In this document: positions 9,849 to 19,005 of the stretch, piece by piece
Numbering within the stretch: the stretch's first letter is position 1
Layout: each line of letters opens with the position of its first letter
NCBI RefSeq assembly: GCF_019492185.1
Contig: NZ_JAICCF010000001.1
Span: 2,281,696-2,345,695 of the forward strand
From: Chitinophaga rhizophila
Lineage (GTDB): Bacteria > Bacteroidota > Bacteroidia > Chitinophagales > Chitinophagaceae
Length of the DNA: 64,000 bases
Direction: 5' to 3'
Program-made: the position numbers and the translations under genes
Notes under the pieces: generated by a model
What the model was told of the DNA's origin: nothing
The model's database searches: none
The model's input: the letters and a program-made list of their open reading frames with translations, nothing else

Positions 9849-10613
9849 TTATTCACGTTGAATAAATCCTGTAGCAGTTGTATCATACGCACATGCAGAC
9901 GAATACCTCGTATATCTGTACGCACGCGGATATACGTAGCAGATAGCACTATCAGCTGATGGCTGCACAGCAGGTAATTGTACAGCGATAATATCTGCAG
10001 CTATATACTGCGCATTCGCTGAAGGCACATCGCCAGAGAGACATCTTACCTGCAGGGTCATCACAAGGCATCCCTGCCCAGGTGCATACATGGTCATAGC
10101 CGCTCCTGTGAATGGTACATGTAAGTCAATGACCATACAGGCTACATCTGTGCTGGTAACCTGTTGTGTGATAAAGTCAATACGCGTAGCGATGATCTTC
10201 ACTTCCAGCGCTGACATATGCTTATGTACCGGCAAGACCTGAGCAGGAATATGTACGGTATTATCAGCTGATAAAACAGGCATCGACGCAAAGAAACGGT
10301 TGATGCCTGTATGCTGATGGAACCGGAAGCCGGCAAGCTTGCTGATATGATGCATACCGGTACGCAATAACATACTGGTCAACCGGTTTACATGCTGACC
10401 ATCAGGCATTATATCCAGCTCTTGTACACATGCCTGACGAATCAGCGCAGCCCTTTTACTGGCTTTACCGAATCGCTTTGCAGCACGCCGTGTGGCAGGC
10501 GTTTGCCGTACTACTTCCGGCTTACTGCGCAGAAAATATTTACCCTTGCGGGAATAACCGATCAGGTTACCTAACCGGCCAGTGAACGTGATCAATGAGG
10601 TTTGCTTTGCCAT
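9849..10613 (-). CDS. Conserved protein of unknown function (Chitinophaga-type family)
   Basis: The frame is open further upstream, but the likely start is the ATG at 10613, giving 254 residues. Upstream codons encode a Cys/Tyr-rich sequence unlike the rest, while MAKQTSLITFTGRLGNLIG looks like a true N-terminus. The first 60 residues are strongly basic (RKGKYFLRSKPE, TRRAAKRFGKASKR). The remainder is beta-rich with no signal peptide, membrane segment or recognisable active site. From memory, similar N-termini recur in paralogous hypothetical proteins of Chitinophaga, but I cannot confirm this here. No operon partner is evident. Function unknown. Confidence 0.65.
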   Translation of the reverse strand: MAKQTSLITFTGRLGNLIGYSRKGKYFLRSKPEVVRQTPATRRAAKRFGKASKRAALIRQACVQELDIMPDGQHVNRLTSMLLRTGMHHISKLAGFRFHQHTGINRFFASMPVLSADNTVHIPAQVLPVHKHMSALEVKIIATRIDFITQQVTSTDVACMVIDLHVPFTGAAMTMYAPGQGCLVMTLQVRCLSGDVPSANAQYIAADIIAVQLPAVQPSADSAICYVYPRAYRYTRYSSACAYDTTATGFIQRE

Positions 10614-10936
10614 CGTTGTTGTATTTGGTGATATCATAAAAATACTACAAACGACTGTGGTTATCCGGAGCATGGTTTTACGATTGTATAACAGGTATAT
10701 ACAGCATCTTACGAAACAGCGATAGACTGTTCGAATGGAGATAGATAGCATGCAATAATGATAGAACAGCCGTTAAATACTTTCGAAAAAAAATGCTGGA
10801 AGTGTTGATGATAGAGAGGTGCAAAGATCAATACCCCAGTGGGTAGGCACTGTTTATTCAGTTCATTGACAACAGTGCTACCATGTGGGAAGATGCTGGT
10901 TGATAAAATGTAAGGTCTAAATCTTTCAACAAAACT

Positions 10937-10999
10937 ACCATTCCAGATCAAGATCCGGATCGGGATCATCTATTTGCTAAAGGAAGTATTCACTATTTC
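10937..10999. repeat. First copy of a 63-base direct repeat
   Basis: Starts ACCATTCCAGAT and runs through TATTTGCTAAAGGAAGTATTCACTAT. The second copy is at 11068-11130, 131 bases away, with about 90% identity. Read on the minus strand, both copies end a short frame in a DP-rich peptide closing with LEW and a stop, which suggests a duplicated gene tail. Confidence 0.75.
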
Positions 11000-11067
11000 T
11001 CTGTGATAACAACTATGTTGATACACAAATATCTTCAGGTCAGGCATAAATAGTACTCAAAAAAGTC

Positions 11068-11130
11068 ACCATTCCAGATTGAGATCCAGATTGGGATCAC
11101 CTATTTGCTAAAGGAAGTATTCACTATCTT
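11068..11130. repeat. Second copy of the 63-base direct repeat
   Basis: Direct repeat of 10937-10999. Differences are mostly single substitutions in the GATC-rich part. On the minus strand it also encodes a DPNLDLNLEW-stop ending. The copies are not adjacent, so this is not a simple slippage array. Confidence 0.75.
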
Positions 11131-11714
11131 CTCCAGGTCACAATGATGATGTTACCTGGCAGGTATAATATCGTTATATTGATAAGAAGTAAGGTGGAAA
11201 GTTAATGCAGGCAAACTGTTTCTGCCTATAGCTGTACATGAGTGAAGGAATAATGCCAGGGGGCGCGGGAGGTATATTACATAGAATTTACCACCAATAA
11301 ATCTGCAACACACCTTCCCCGCTAACCTGACCGGGCATTTTTTATTTACAGCTAATAGCAAACAATATCTTTAGTGATCAGCAACAGCTGTTATCAACAA
11401 CTGCCTTGCAAGATGTGATATGATCATTCATCACCACTTCACCCACTGAATAAGTATGTATCAATAATTGGTTATGCTGGAGCATAATATCGTCAGTTTT
11501 TGATTTTCACGAGCTGATAAAGATTGCTCTGCTGGTGGTTCAGAACAAGGAGAATACTCAGCGCTTTTCTCCGGGTGGTGGTAAATACTAATAGTCTACT
11601 GATTCTGTAGACAAATATACAGCAGTAAATTATATTTCCAAATCAGAAGCTGTATTTTTTTTTCAGGCAGAATAATTGTGTACCCATAGTACAGAGCAAA
11701 CTACTGATTATCAT

Positions 11715-13034
11715 ATGAGAAAACATTTACCAACTGCAGCTATTGTATTGTTATCAATAGCTGCCTGTAACAACGCTCCGAAGCCTGCCGACCAATCAGC
11801 AGACAGTCTTGTCAACAAAGAGAACATTACCGGTAATGATTCATTGCCTGCACCTTATGCCACCAAGTCAGTAACGAGGTATAGTAATGTGATGGGATGG
11901 CATGAAGGTAAAACACCGGTTGCGCCAGCAGGTCTTACTGTATCTGCACTGGCAACAGACCTGAAAAATCCTCGTTGGATATATGTATTACCTAATGGCG
12001 ACATCCTGGTGGCAGAATCCAGTACCCGTTCAGATGTGGGTAAAAAGGTAAAAGATGTAGTAAGCGGCAGAGCCGGTTCGGGGAATTTCGGCAACAGTGC
12101 AGACCGCATTACTTTATTGCGCGATACTGACAGAGATGGTAAGCCAGAAGTGCGTAGCATTTTTCTGAAAGATCTGAATCAGCCTTTTGGCATGTTACTG
12201 CTGGATAAAACATTTTACGTGGCCAATACCGACGGTATAATGCAGTTTCCTTATACTAATGGTGATACTGTTATTACAGCAAAGGGTAAGAAGATCCTTG
12301 AACTTCCCGCAGGCGGTTATAACAACCACTGGACACGTAATATCATTTCCAATGCCGCCGGCAACAAGATATATGTCAGCGTAGGTTCTGCCAGTAACAA
12401 TGCCGAACATGGTATGGAAGTAGAACACCGCCGTGCCGCCATCCTGGAAATCAATCCTGACGGTAGCGGTGAAAAGCTGTATGCCAACGGGTTACGCAAT
12501 CCTGTAGGCATGGACTGGGCACCAGGTACCAAAACGTTATGGACAGCGGTAAATGAAAGAGATGACCTGGGCGACGAACTGGTACCCGACTACCTCACCA
12601 GTGTGAAGGAAGGTGGCTTCTATGGATGGCCTTACTCGTACTGGGGTAAGAATCCCGATCCGAGAATGGAAGACAAGCAGCAGCCTAACCTGGTAGACAG
12701 GGCGATAGCACCAGACCTGTCCCTGGGCGCACACACCGCCTCATTAGGACTCGCTTTCTACAAGGGTAAGGCCTTACCTGAAAAGTACAGAAACGGCGCA
12801 TTCATTGGCCAGCATGGGTCATGGAACCGTTCTACCCTAGCGGGATATAAAGTTGTCTTTGTGCCCTTCAAAAACGGCCAACCGGCAGGAAGACCTGAAG
12901 ACTTCCTGACAGGGTTTATCGCTGATGAAGAACAAAGCGAAGTGTACGGACGTCCGGTGGGTATTGCTGTAGCGGCAGATGGCGCACTCCTGGTAGCCGA
13001 CGATGCCGGTAATACCATTTGGCGGGTGAGATAA
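11715..13034 (+). CDS. PQQ-type sorbosone dehydrogenase-like lipoprotein
   Basis: The chosen ATG at 11715 gives 439 residues beginning with a lipoprotein signal peptide (MRKHLPTAAIVLL...SIAAC), unlike the ATG 39 bases upstream. The mature protein matches the glucose/sorbosone dehydrogenase beta-propeller family. Visible signs are WIYVLPNGDILVAES, LRDTDRDGKPE, ANGLRNPVGMDW, GGFYGWPYSYWG, and HGSWNRSTLAGYKV. Members oxidise sugars or related compounds with PQQ or are of unknown substrate. It probably faces the periplasm or cell surface. A TonB-dependent receptor gene follows after 42 bases, which suggests coupled uptake. Confidence 0.85.
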   Translation: MRKHLPTAAIVLLSIAACNNAPKPADQSADSLVNKENITGNDSLPAPYATKSVTRYSNVMGWHEGKTPVAPAGLTVSALATDLKNPRWIYVLPNGDILVAESSTRSDVGKKVKDVVSGRAGSGNFGNSADRITLLRDTDRDGKPEVRSIFLKDLNQPFGMLLLDKTFYVANTDGIMQFPYTNGDTVITAKGKKILELPAGGYNNHWTRNIISNAAGNKIYVSVGSASNNAEHGMEVEHRRAAILEINPDGSGEKLYANGLRNPVGMDWAPGTKTLWTAVNERDDLGDELVPDYLTSVKEGGFYGWPYSYWGKNPDPRMEDKQQPNLVDRAIAPDLSLGAHTASLGLAFYKGKALPEKYRNGAFIGQHGSWNRSTLAGYKVVFVPFKNGQPAGRPEDFLTGFIADEEQSEVYGRPVGIAVAADGALLVADDAGNTIWRVR

Positions 13035-13076
13035 GGAAAATACAACTAGCTTTGAACGAATAGAAGACACTACCTG

Positions 13077-15125
13077 ATGAAAAAAATTCTATTGGCCCTT
13101 GGAATACTACCACTGGCCAGTTATGCGCAGTCAGATGCCGATACTACCCATCGTTTACGGGAAGTAGTGATACAGGCATACCCTGGCAAACAATTCTCTC
13201 TGCTGCAGGTACCTACCAGCAGCACTGTACTTACCTCCAGGCAATTATCATTACAGCAGGGCGTTACACTGCTACCTGCCATGAATACAGTGCCAGGGGT
13301 ACGTATGGAAGAACGTTCTCCGGGCAGTTACCGCTTATCATTAAGAGGTAGCCTGCTGCGTTCACCTTTCGGCATCAGGAATGTAAAGCTATACCTGGAC
13401 GAGATCCCGCTGACAGATGCCGGTGGCAACACCTATCTCAATCTGTCTGATCCCGGCAGCTTCCAGGGTATTGAAGTATTGAAAGGGCCTGACGGCAGCC
13501 AGTTTGGGGCTAACTCCGGCGGGGTAATACGGCTGCATCCCGCAGGTACCTTGCCAGACAGTAATCACCTCCGTGCTGATATACAGGGTGGCAGTTACGG
13601 TCTTTTTCGTGAACAACTCGGATGGCAGCATCAGTGGGGCAACTATAAACTGAACATCTTTCAGGCGGTACACCGCTCAGACGGATACAGAGATAATAGC
13701 GCCATGAAGCGGTATTATATACAGACCGCTCAGGAATGGCAGTACAATCCCCGCAATCAACTGAAATTGATTGCCTTCTACAGTGATCTGGACTATCATA
13801 CACCGGGAGGCCTGACACTGGCGCAGATGGAAGCTAACCCTAAAGCTGCGCGTCCGGCCACGCCCGCCTTACCTGGAGCTGTAACACAGCAAGCGGGCAT
13901 CCGCAATAAGACAGCTTTCGGCGGTCTGGTACATACCTCCCAGCTGGCCACACATTGGCAGCATGTAATTACAGTATACGGCAGTAACACACATTTCGAG
14001 AATCCGTTCATTACTAACTATGAAGCCAGGGATGAGAATACCGCCGGTGCACGTACCTACATCGCCTTACAGGATCAGCCACTGGGTAACAGTGGTATGC
14101 GCCTCGACTGGACCACCGGTATAGAATGGCAGCAGACGTCTTCAGATATCGACAACTATGGCAACCGTGCCGGAGTAAGAGATACCCTGCAGGCAGCCAG
14201 CGATATCACCGCCAGACAGTACTTCTATTTTACAGGCCTGACCCTGCGTCCGGGAAAGCAATGGGTAGCTGAAGCAGCCGTGAGTGTCAACTATTATCGT
14301 TATCACTTTAATGATGTAGCAGCAGGCATTGATGGCAGAAAAAAGTTCTCCGCAGAGCTGATGCCCCGCTTTTCCCTGTCTTACCTGGTCACACCTTCCC
14401 TGGCAGCCCGTGCAACCGTCAGCAGAGGATACTCCCCTCCTTCCATAGCGGAAGTAAGGGCTTCTGACAATATTATTAACACAGCATTGCAGGCTGAAAC
14501 CGGCTGGAACTATGAAGCAGGACTCCGGGTGAACTCCCGTAACAACCGTTTCCAGGCCGATGCATCTGTATTCTACTACAAGCTGGAAGATGCTATAGTA
14601 CGTAATCTCCGTGATGACGGGGCAGAGTTCTTCACCAATGCCGGTGGCACCAACCAGACAGGGGTAGAATTTCAGGGAAGCGCCTGGCTGCAGGTGCCTA
14701 AAACAACCGGATTTGTACGCGGTATTCAACTCACCAGCAGTTATACCTACAGCCATTTCCGGTTCAGTAATTACAATAGTGCCGGTAAAGATCTTTCTGG
14801 TAATATGCTGACGGGAGTACCGAAACATGTAGTAGCTACCTCCCTGCTTGTTGCCTTGCCTGCCCGCGTATCAGTGTACGGGCAGTATAACTACACAGAC
14901 AGGCTGCCTCTGGATGATGGGAATACTGCTTTTGCAAATGAATATCACCTGGTACAGGCAAAAGTAAACTGGGGAGTAAACAGATGGCTGGCAGTATATG
15001 CAGGCGCTGACAATCTGTTGAATCAGCGTTACAGCCTCGGTAATGACCTGAATGCAGTAGGCTCCCGGTACTACAACCCGGCCCCTGACAGAAACTATTA
15101 CGGTGGTGTAAGAGTTACACTCTGA
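13077..15125 (+). CDS. TonB-dependent outer membrane receptor
   Basis: A 682-residue receptor with signal peptide (MKKILLALGILPLASYAQ). A plug domain follows, visible as VPGVRMEERSPGSYRLSLRG and GIEVLKGPDGSQFGANSGG. The rest is a beta-barrel ending in a typical aromatic C-terminus (YYGGVRVTL). It lacks the CarboxypepD-like N-terminal domain of SusC proteins, so it resembles classic siderophore or metal receptors (FecA/BtuB type). The substrate is not readable from sequence. It is probably co-transcribed with the dehydrogenase-like gene upstream and is followed by a good terminator. Confidence 0.9.
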   Translation: MKKILLALGILPLASYAQSDADTTHRLREVVIQAYPGKQFSLLQVPTSSTVLTSRQLSLQQGVTLLPAMNTVPGVRMEERSPGSYRLSLRGSLLRSPFGIRNVKLYLDEIPLTDAGGNTYLNLSDPGSFQGIEVLKGPDGSQFGANSGGVIRLHPAGTLPDSNHLRADIQGGSYGLFREQLGWQHQWGNYKLNIFQAVHRSDGYRDNSAMKRYYIQTAQEWQYNPRNQLKLIAFYSDLDYHTPGGLTLAQMEANPKAARPATPALPGAVTQQAGIRNKTAFGGLVHTSQLATHWQHVITVYGSNTHFENPFITNYEARDENTAGARTYIALQDQPLGNSGMRLDWTTGIEWQQTSSDIDNYGNRAGVRDTLQAASDITARQYFYFTGLTLRPGKQWVAEAAVSVNYYRYHFNDVAAGIDGRKKFSAELMPRFSLSYLVTPSLAARATVSRGYSPPSIAEVRASDNIINTALQAETGWNYEAGLRVNSRNNRFQADASVFYYKLEDAIVRNLRDDGAEFFTNAGGTNQTGVEFQGSAWLQVPKTTGFVRGIQLTSSYTYSHFRFSNYNSAGKDLSGNMLTGVPKHVVATSLLVALPARVSVYGQYNYTDRLPLDDGNTAFANEYHLVQAKVNWGVNRWLAVYAGADNLLNQRYSLGNDLNAVGSRYYNPAPDRNYYGGVRVTL

Positions 15126-15153
15126 CCTGTTAATATAACAACACGAACATACA

Positions 15154-15184
15154 AAGGCTGATCTGCAAGGGTCAGCTTTTTTTT
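15154..15184 (+). terminator. Rho-independent terminator of the dehydrogenase/receptor unit
   Basis: An 8-base stem (15154-15161 with 15172-15179, one GU pair) and 10-base loop are followed by a run of T to 15184. It lies about 30 bases after the receptor stop. Confidence 0.8.
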
Positions 15185-15235
15185 ATGGAGTCAATGGTTG
15201 ATGGTTAAGCTATTGTCATCAGCAGTAAATAAAAG

Positions 15236-15257
15236 GGGACTGCTAAAAAGCAGTCCC
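15236..15257 (-). terminator. Rho-independent terminator of the galactose operon
   Basis: A perfect 8-base stem (15236-15243 with 15250-15257) with an A-rich loop. Minus-strand reading continues into CTTTTATTTA. It is about 30 bases past the galT stop. Confidence 0.8.
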
Positions 15258-15288
15258 TGCACATTATTGGTTCAAAAAAATAAACAGT

Positions 15289-16356
15289 TTAAGCGGGTAT
15301 GCCTGCTTTCTTGTAATGCACTACCGGCAGTTCTCTGAGACGTGCCGCCGCAAATTCCGGCGTAATATCTCTCTGCGGATGCGCCAGCATCTCATAACCT
15401 ACCATGAATTTCTTCACAGTAGCTGAGCGTAATAATGGCGGATAGAAGTGCATATGCCAGTGCCACTCCGGATGGTCGTCGCCATCATTGAAAGGCATCT
15501 GGTGCATACCAGCTGAATATGGGAATGATGTCTCAAACAGATTGTCATATCTGGTGGTAAGATCTTTCAGGATAGCTGCCAGTCCATCGCGTTCTGCAGG
15601 TGTGAACTGTAACAGATTGGTGACATGACGGCGGCTGATAATCATCGCCTCGTATGGCCATACTGCCCAGAAAGGTACCAGTGCTACAAAGTGTTCATTC
15701 TGAGCGATGATACGTTCTTCCTGTTTCAGTTCCTTTTCCAGGTAGGCAGACAGCAGGCTGCGGCCATGTTTCCTGAAGTATTCACGTTGCTGACGAGTTT
15801 CTTTTTCCAGCTCCATCGGCACATCTTCAGACGCCCAGATCTGACCATGCGGGTGCGGATTACTGCATCCCATGATCTCTCCTTTATTCTCGAAGATCTG
15901 TATGTATTTGATAAATGGTACTGCCGCCAGCGCTTCCAGCTCGGTATGCCAGAGGTCTACTACCTTACGGATATCCGGCAGTTCCATTTCAGGTAATGTC
16001 AGGTCATGTCTCGGACTAAAGCAGATCACTCGGCAGATGCCTTTTTGTGAACGTGCTATCAGCAATTCATCTTCATCTACAGCACCAGCCGGAGTATTTG
16101 CCAGCAGTGCAGAAAAGTCGTTTGTGAAGGCGATTGGTCCGTCGTATTGCGTATTTTCAGTACCATCTGCGCGGGTATTACCCGGACACAGATAACAGTC
16201 TTCTACATAGGCGGGACGCTGCACCAGGGCGGGCGATTCTACTTTTCCCTGCCATGGGCGTTTAGAACGATGCGGTGATACCAATACCCACTCTCCTGTA
16301 AGGATGTTTAAACGGGTATGGGGATGTGCAGTCAGATCAAAGGTATTTTCAGACAT
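15289..16356 (-). CDS. galT: Galactose-1-phosphate uridylyltransferase
   Basis: The Leloir-pathway enzyme exchanges UMP between UDP-glucose and galactose-1-phosphate. The protein is 355 residues. The active-site HPH occurs in [14 protein letters not shown] with the nucleophile at H170. A zinc site is suggested by C54 and C57 (EDCYLCPGN). The C-terminal domain has [15 protein letters not shown]. It is the third gene of GH5-galK-galT, 66 bases after galK. Expression should follow the LacI-controlled promoter at about 18.8 kb. Confidence 0.97.
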   Translation of the reverse strand: MSENTFDLTAHPHTRLNILTGEWVLVSPHRSKRPWQGKVESPALVQRPAYVEDCYLCPGNTRADGTENTQYDGPIAFTNDFSALLANTPAGAVDEDELLIARSQKGICRVICFSPRHDLTLPEMELPDIRKVVDLWHTELEALAAVPFIKYIQIFENKGEIMGCSNPHPHGQIWASEDVPMELEKETRQQREYFRKHGRSLLSAYLEKELKQEERIIAQNEHFVALVPFWAVWPYEAMIISRRHVTNLLQFTPAERDGLAAILKDLTTRYDNLFETSFPYSAGMHQMPFNDGDDHPEWHWHMHFYPPLLRSATVKKFMVGYEMLAHPQRDITPEFAAARLRELPVVHYKKAGIPA

Positions 16357-16422
16357 TCTCTCAGAACATTTAATGAAGGGTGGTCCGGGACATGGTATCA
16401 GACCACCCTACGCTATCATTAC

Positions 16423-17589
16423 TTAGTTATTAACAAGATCATTTACAGTGCGGCAACCATCTTCAATACTGGTTACATAAGCTTTCAACGGAGTTTTGAA
16501 CGCCTGTTCGTAACCTGCGCCTGCCTTCTCCAGCAGTTCAGGCACGGCCGATTTTTTCACTATGTTGATGGTACAGCCGCCAAAGCCCCCACCCATCATA
16601 CGAGCGCCAAGTACTCCCTGCTGCCCTGCTGCAAATTCTGCCAGCCAGTTCAGTTCAGGACAGCTTACATTGTACAGTTTATCCAGTCCTTCGTGCGTAG
16701 CAAATACCTTTTTACCGAAGGCTTCCAGGTCGTTGCGCTGCAGGTCTTCACATGCATCCTGCAAACGCTGGATTTCCTCTACCACGTAGCGGCAACGGTC
16801 ATATACAGTTGCATTATATGATTTCACATATGCATCCAGCATGTCCATGTTAGCATCACGCAGGCTGTTCACATGCGGATGGTGCTTCTTTATTAATGCC
16901 ACACCAGTCTCACATTCTTCACGGCGGGTATTATATTCAGAGGAGGCAAGTGAGTGTTTTACCTGGGTATCCAGTAACACAAGGCTTACATCATCAAAGT
17001 TGAAAGGAATATATTCATAGTCCAGTGATGCGCAGTCCAGTTTAATGAGCTGTTGCTTTTTACCAAACATACTTGCAAACTGGTCCATGATGCCACAGCG
17101 TACGCCCACAAAGTGGTTCTCTGCTGCCTGTGCCAGCAGGGTCATATCTTTGCGGCCTATTCCCAGTCCGAAAAGTTCATTTAGACCATAGATAGTTGCA
17201 CATTCTAATGCTGCGGAGGATGAAAGGCCGGCGCCCAGGGGAACATTACCGCAAAAAGCACACTCGAAACCACCAATGATGTGGCCCGCCTGCTGTAGCT
17301 GCTGTACAACACCCAGCAGGTAGTCAGGCCATTGCTGGGCAGTACGCACCAGGTTATCCAGCGAGCCTTCAAAGCGATCGTTTACATCCAGTGCATGTAA
17401 AACGATCTTACGGTCGTTACGTTTTACGATAGCCAGGTAAATCGCTTTATCTATGGCAGCGGGCAATACGAACCCGTTGTTATAGTCAGTATGCTCTCCG
17501 ATCAGGTTAATACGCCCTGCCGCTCTTACCATAATTGGTTCCTGGTCGAAATGCTGCCGGGAAAAGGCGTTTAATTTAGCTTGTTCCAC
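16423..17589 (-). CDS. galK: Galactokinase
   Basis: A GHMP-family kinase (388 residues) that phosphorylates galactose at C1. Three family motifs are present in order: GRINLIGEHTDYNNG near the N-terminus, PLGAGLSSSAALE (the glycine/serine-rich ATP loop) in the middle, and MMGGGFGGCTINIV near the C-terminus. Length is normal. It lies 35 bases downstream of the GH5-like gene and upstream of galT, so galactose released by the glycosidase system can enter the Leloir pathway. Confidence 0.97.
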   Translation of the reverse strand: MEQAKLNAFSRQHFDQEPIMVRAAGRINLIGEHTDYNNGFVLPAAIDKAIYLAIVKRNDRKIVLHALDVNDRFEGSLDNLVRTAQQWPDYLLGVVQQLQQAGHIIGGFECAFCGNVPLGAGLSSSAALECATIYGLNELFGLGIGRKDMTLLAQAAENHFVGVRCGIMDQFASMFGKKQQLIKLDCASLDYEYIPFNFDDVSLVLLDTQVKHSLASSEYNTRREECETGVALIKKHHPHVNSLRDANMDMLDAYVKSYNATVYDRCRYVVEEIQRLQDACEDLQRNDLEAFGKKVFATHEGLDKLYNVSCPELNWLAEFAAGQQGVLGARMMGGGFGGCTINIVKKSAVPELLEKAGAGYEQAFKTPLKAYVTSIEDGCRTVNDLVNN

Positions 17590-17624
17590 TGTATTTATTT
17601 TTTTGATGATATACTAAAGGGAGG

Positions 17625-18692
17625 TCATTGTGCTCCCGTCAATGATTTAATAACTGTTACTTCTTCTGGCTTGTAAGGTGTGCCGTCCTGACGAAAGATG
17701 TCATGGAACCATATAGCAGGTTCGCCGCCATCTCTCATGGGTGTATCCCATGCATAGATGGTATTGGTCTTACCAGATACCAGTCCCCAATTATAAGCGG
17801 CTACTTTTTCCTTCTTGAGTAGGGGCATTATGTTCTGGAACAGGCTATTCCTGGTACGAGCCATATATTCTGTACAGATCAGCGGACGTTCATACTTACG
17901 CAGGCTGTCAATGGCCTGCTGATGTTCCTTTTCATCTGCATAGTTATGATAGGTGATAACGTCTGAGTTGTTCAGCTGATACACGTTCAGGTCTGTCAGG
18001 TCTTTGGACCAAACGCCTGCCGACAGTGGCTGTTCTGCCGGCGTTTGTCTGGCCCAGCGGAAGACTTTCTGTAGCAGGTCCATGCTTTTGTTACCGTATT
18101 TGGAGTTACCTGGTTCATTATACAGGTCCCACAGCAGTATGCGTTTGTCTGTTGCGAAGGTGGTAAGTATATCTTTCACATATCGCTCCAGGGTATCGGT
18201 CAGCGCCGGGGATGTTTCCCGTCGTATGCCAGGGTCCTGTAACCAGCCGGAGTTATGTATACCTGTTTTAGGTGCAGGCTGTGTACCAGTTGCGTAGGTA
18301 TTGTTCCAGCAGTCGTCGAATAGTACGAACATGGTGGAGATGCCGTTTCTGTCAGATATATCCAGGTAATTGTTTATTCTTTGCTTGAATCCTTCCGCAT
18401 CTTGTTCCCAGGCCGCATGATGCAGGAATACGCGCATAGAGTTCATCCCAATGCCTGCTGCATAGCCCAGTTCCCGATTGATGGCGGCAGTATCAAATGT
18501 TTCTGCCTGCCACATTTCCAATTGGTTGATTGCGTAGCTGGGAATGAAGTTGCTTCCCCGTTGCCAGGCATGCTGCTTATACCATTTAGCGGCTTTCTTT
18601 TTGGACCAGATTTCCCTGGGAGTCTCTTGCGCAAAAGCAACAGTGGCCATTGTTGCTGATAGCAGAGCAGTCAGAAATACTTTCATTTTCAT
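17625..18692 (-). CDS. Secreted GH5-like glycoside hydrolase (clan A)
   Basis: A 355-residue enzyme with a signal peptide (MKMKVFLTALLSATMATVAFAQ). It is a TIM-barrel glycosidase. WDLYNEPGNS carries the probable acid/base E193 and ICTEYMAR the probable nucleophile E275, 82 residues apart as in clan GH-A. NSMRVFLHH and FVLFDDCWN are typical strand ends. The exact family and substrate (mannan, xylan or galactan) cannot be settled by eye. Related proteins are often called 1,4-beta-xylanase. It is the first gene of the operon with galK and galT, so a galactose-containing substrate is plausible. Confidence 0.75.
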   Translation of the reverse strand: MKMKVFLTALLSATMATVAFAQETPREIWSKKKAAKWYKQHAWQRGSNFIPSYAINQLEMWQAETFDTAAINRELGYAAGIGMNSMRVFLHHAAWEQDAEGFKQRINNYLDISDRNGISTMFVLFDDCWNNTYATGTQPAPKTGIHNSGWLQDPGIRRETSPALTDTLERYVKDILTTFATDKRILLWDLYNEPGNSKYGNKSMDLLQKVFRWARQTPAEQPLSAGVWSKDLTDLNVYQLNNSDVITYHNYADEKEHQQAIDSLRKYERPLICTEYMARTRNSLFQNIMPLLKKEKVAAYNWGLVSGKTNTIYAWDTPMRDGGEPAIWFHDIFRQDGTPYKPEEVTVIKSLTGAQ

Positions 18693-18801
18693 GTTTTTTC
18701 AATTTTGTGGAGCTTATATGATTGAATAGAAAGAAACATTGTTGGCATTATCTACTGACTGCGGAGATATCCATGGAATTTGCTTTTTGTGGAATAATAC
18801 T

Positions 18802-18833
18802 CAAAGTTAAAAGATTTACGTAAACGATTACAA
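18802..18833 (-). promoter_or_regulatory. Promoter of the GH5-galK-galT operon with embedded operator
   Basis: On the minus strand TTG (18833-18831), a 21-base spacer, then TAACTTTG (18809-18802) match the Bacteroidota TTG/TAnnTTTG promoter. The operator GTAATCGTTTAC (18831-18820) fills the upstream half of the spacer, so a bound LacI protein would block polymerase directly. Confidence 0.75.
18820..18831. promoter_or_regulatory. LacI-family operator O1
   Basis: GTAAACGATTAC is a near-palindrome with a central CG, the hallmark of LacI/PurR-family operators. An exact reverse-complement copy lies at 18944-18955. The adjacent lacI-type gene makes it the probable regulator. Confidence 0.75.
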
Positions 18834-18943
18834 TACCTGCTTCTAAAATACTGTGCGGCACTTTCAACCTATTGACATCATTTACAATAAATAATTGATA
18901 AACAGCACTGTATCTAAAAAAGACTGTGGAATAGACATTAAAT

Positions 18944-18955
18944 GTAATCGTTTAC
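18944..18955. promoter_or_regulatory. LacI-family operator O2
   Basis: GTAATCGTTTAC, the exact reverse complement of O1, centre-to-centre distance 124 bases. It lies between the regulator's stop and the operon promoter. Two operators at this spacing could allow DNA looping or titration by a tetramer. Confidence 0.7.
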
Positions 18956-19005
18956 TTTCAATTTTACAAGCCTCGCTTTAGCTGAGCAGTTAGGGAAGGG
19001 TCAGA

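Larger units (their letters stand above)
10614..11714. other. 1.1 kb stretch without a convincing gene
   Basis: Only short, composition-poor frames occur. The notable content is a 63-base sequence present twice (10937-10999 and 11068-11130; listed separately). The rest is AT-rich with no recognisable promoter, RNA or transposon end. Confidence 0.5.
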
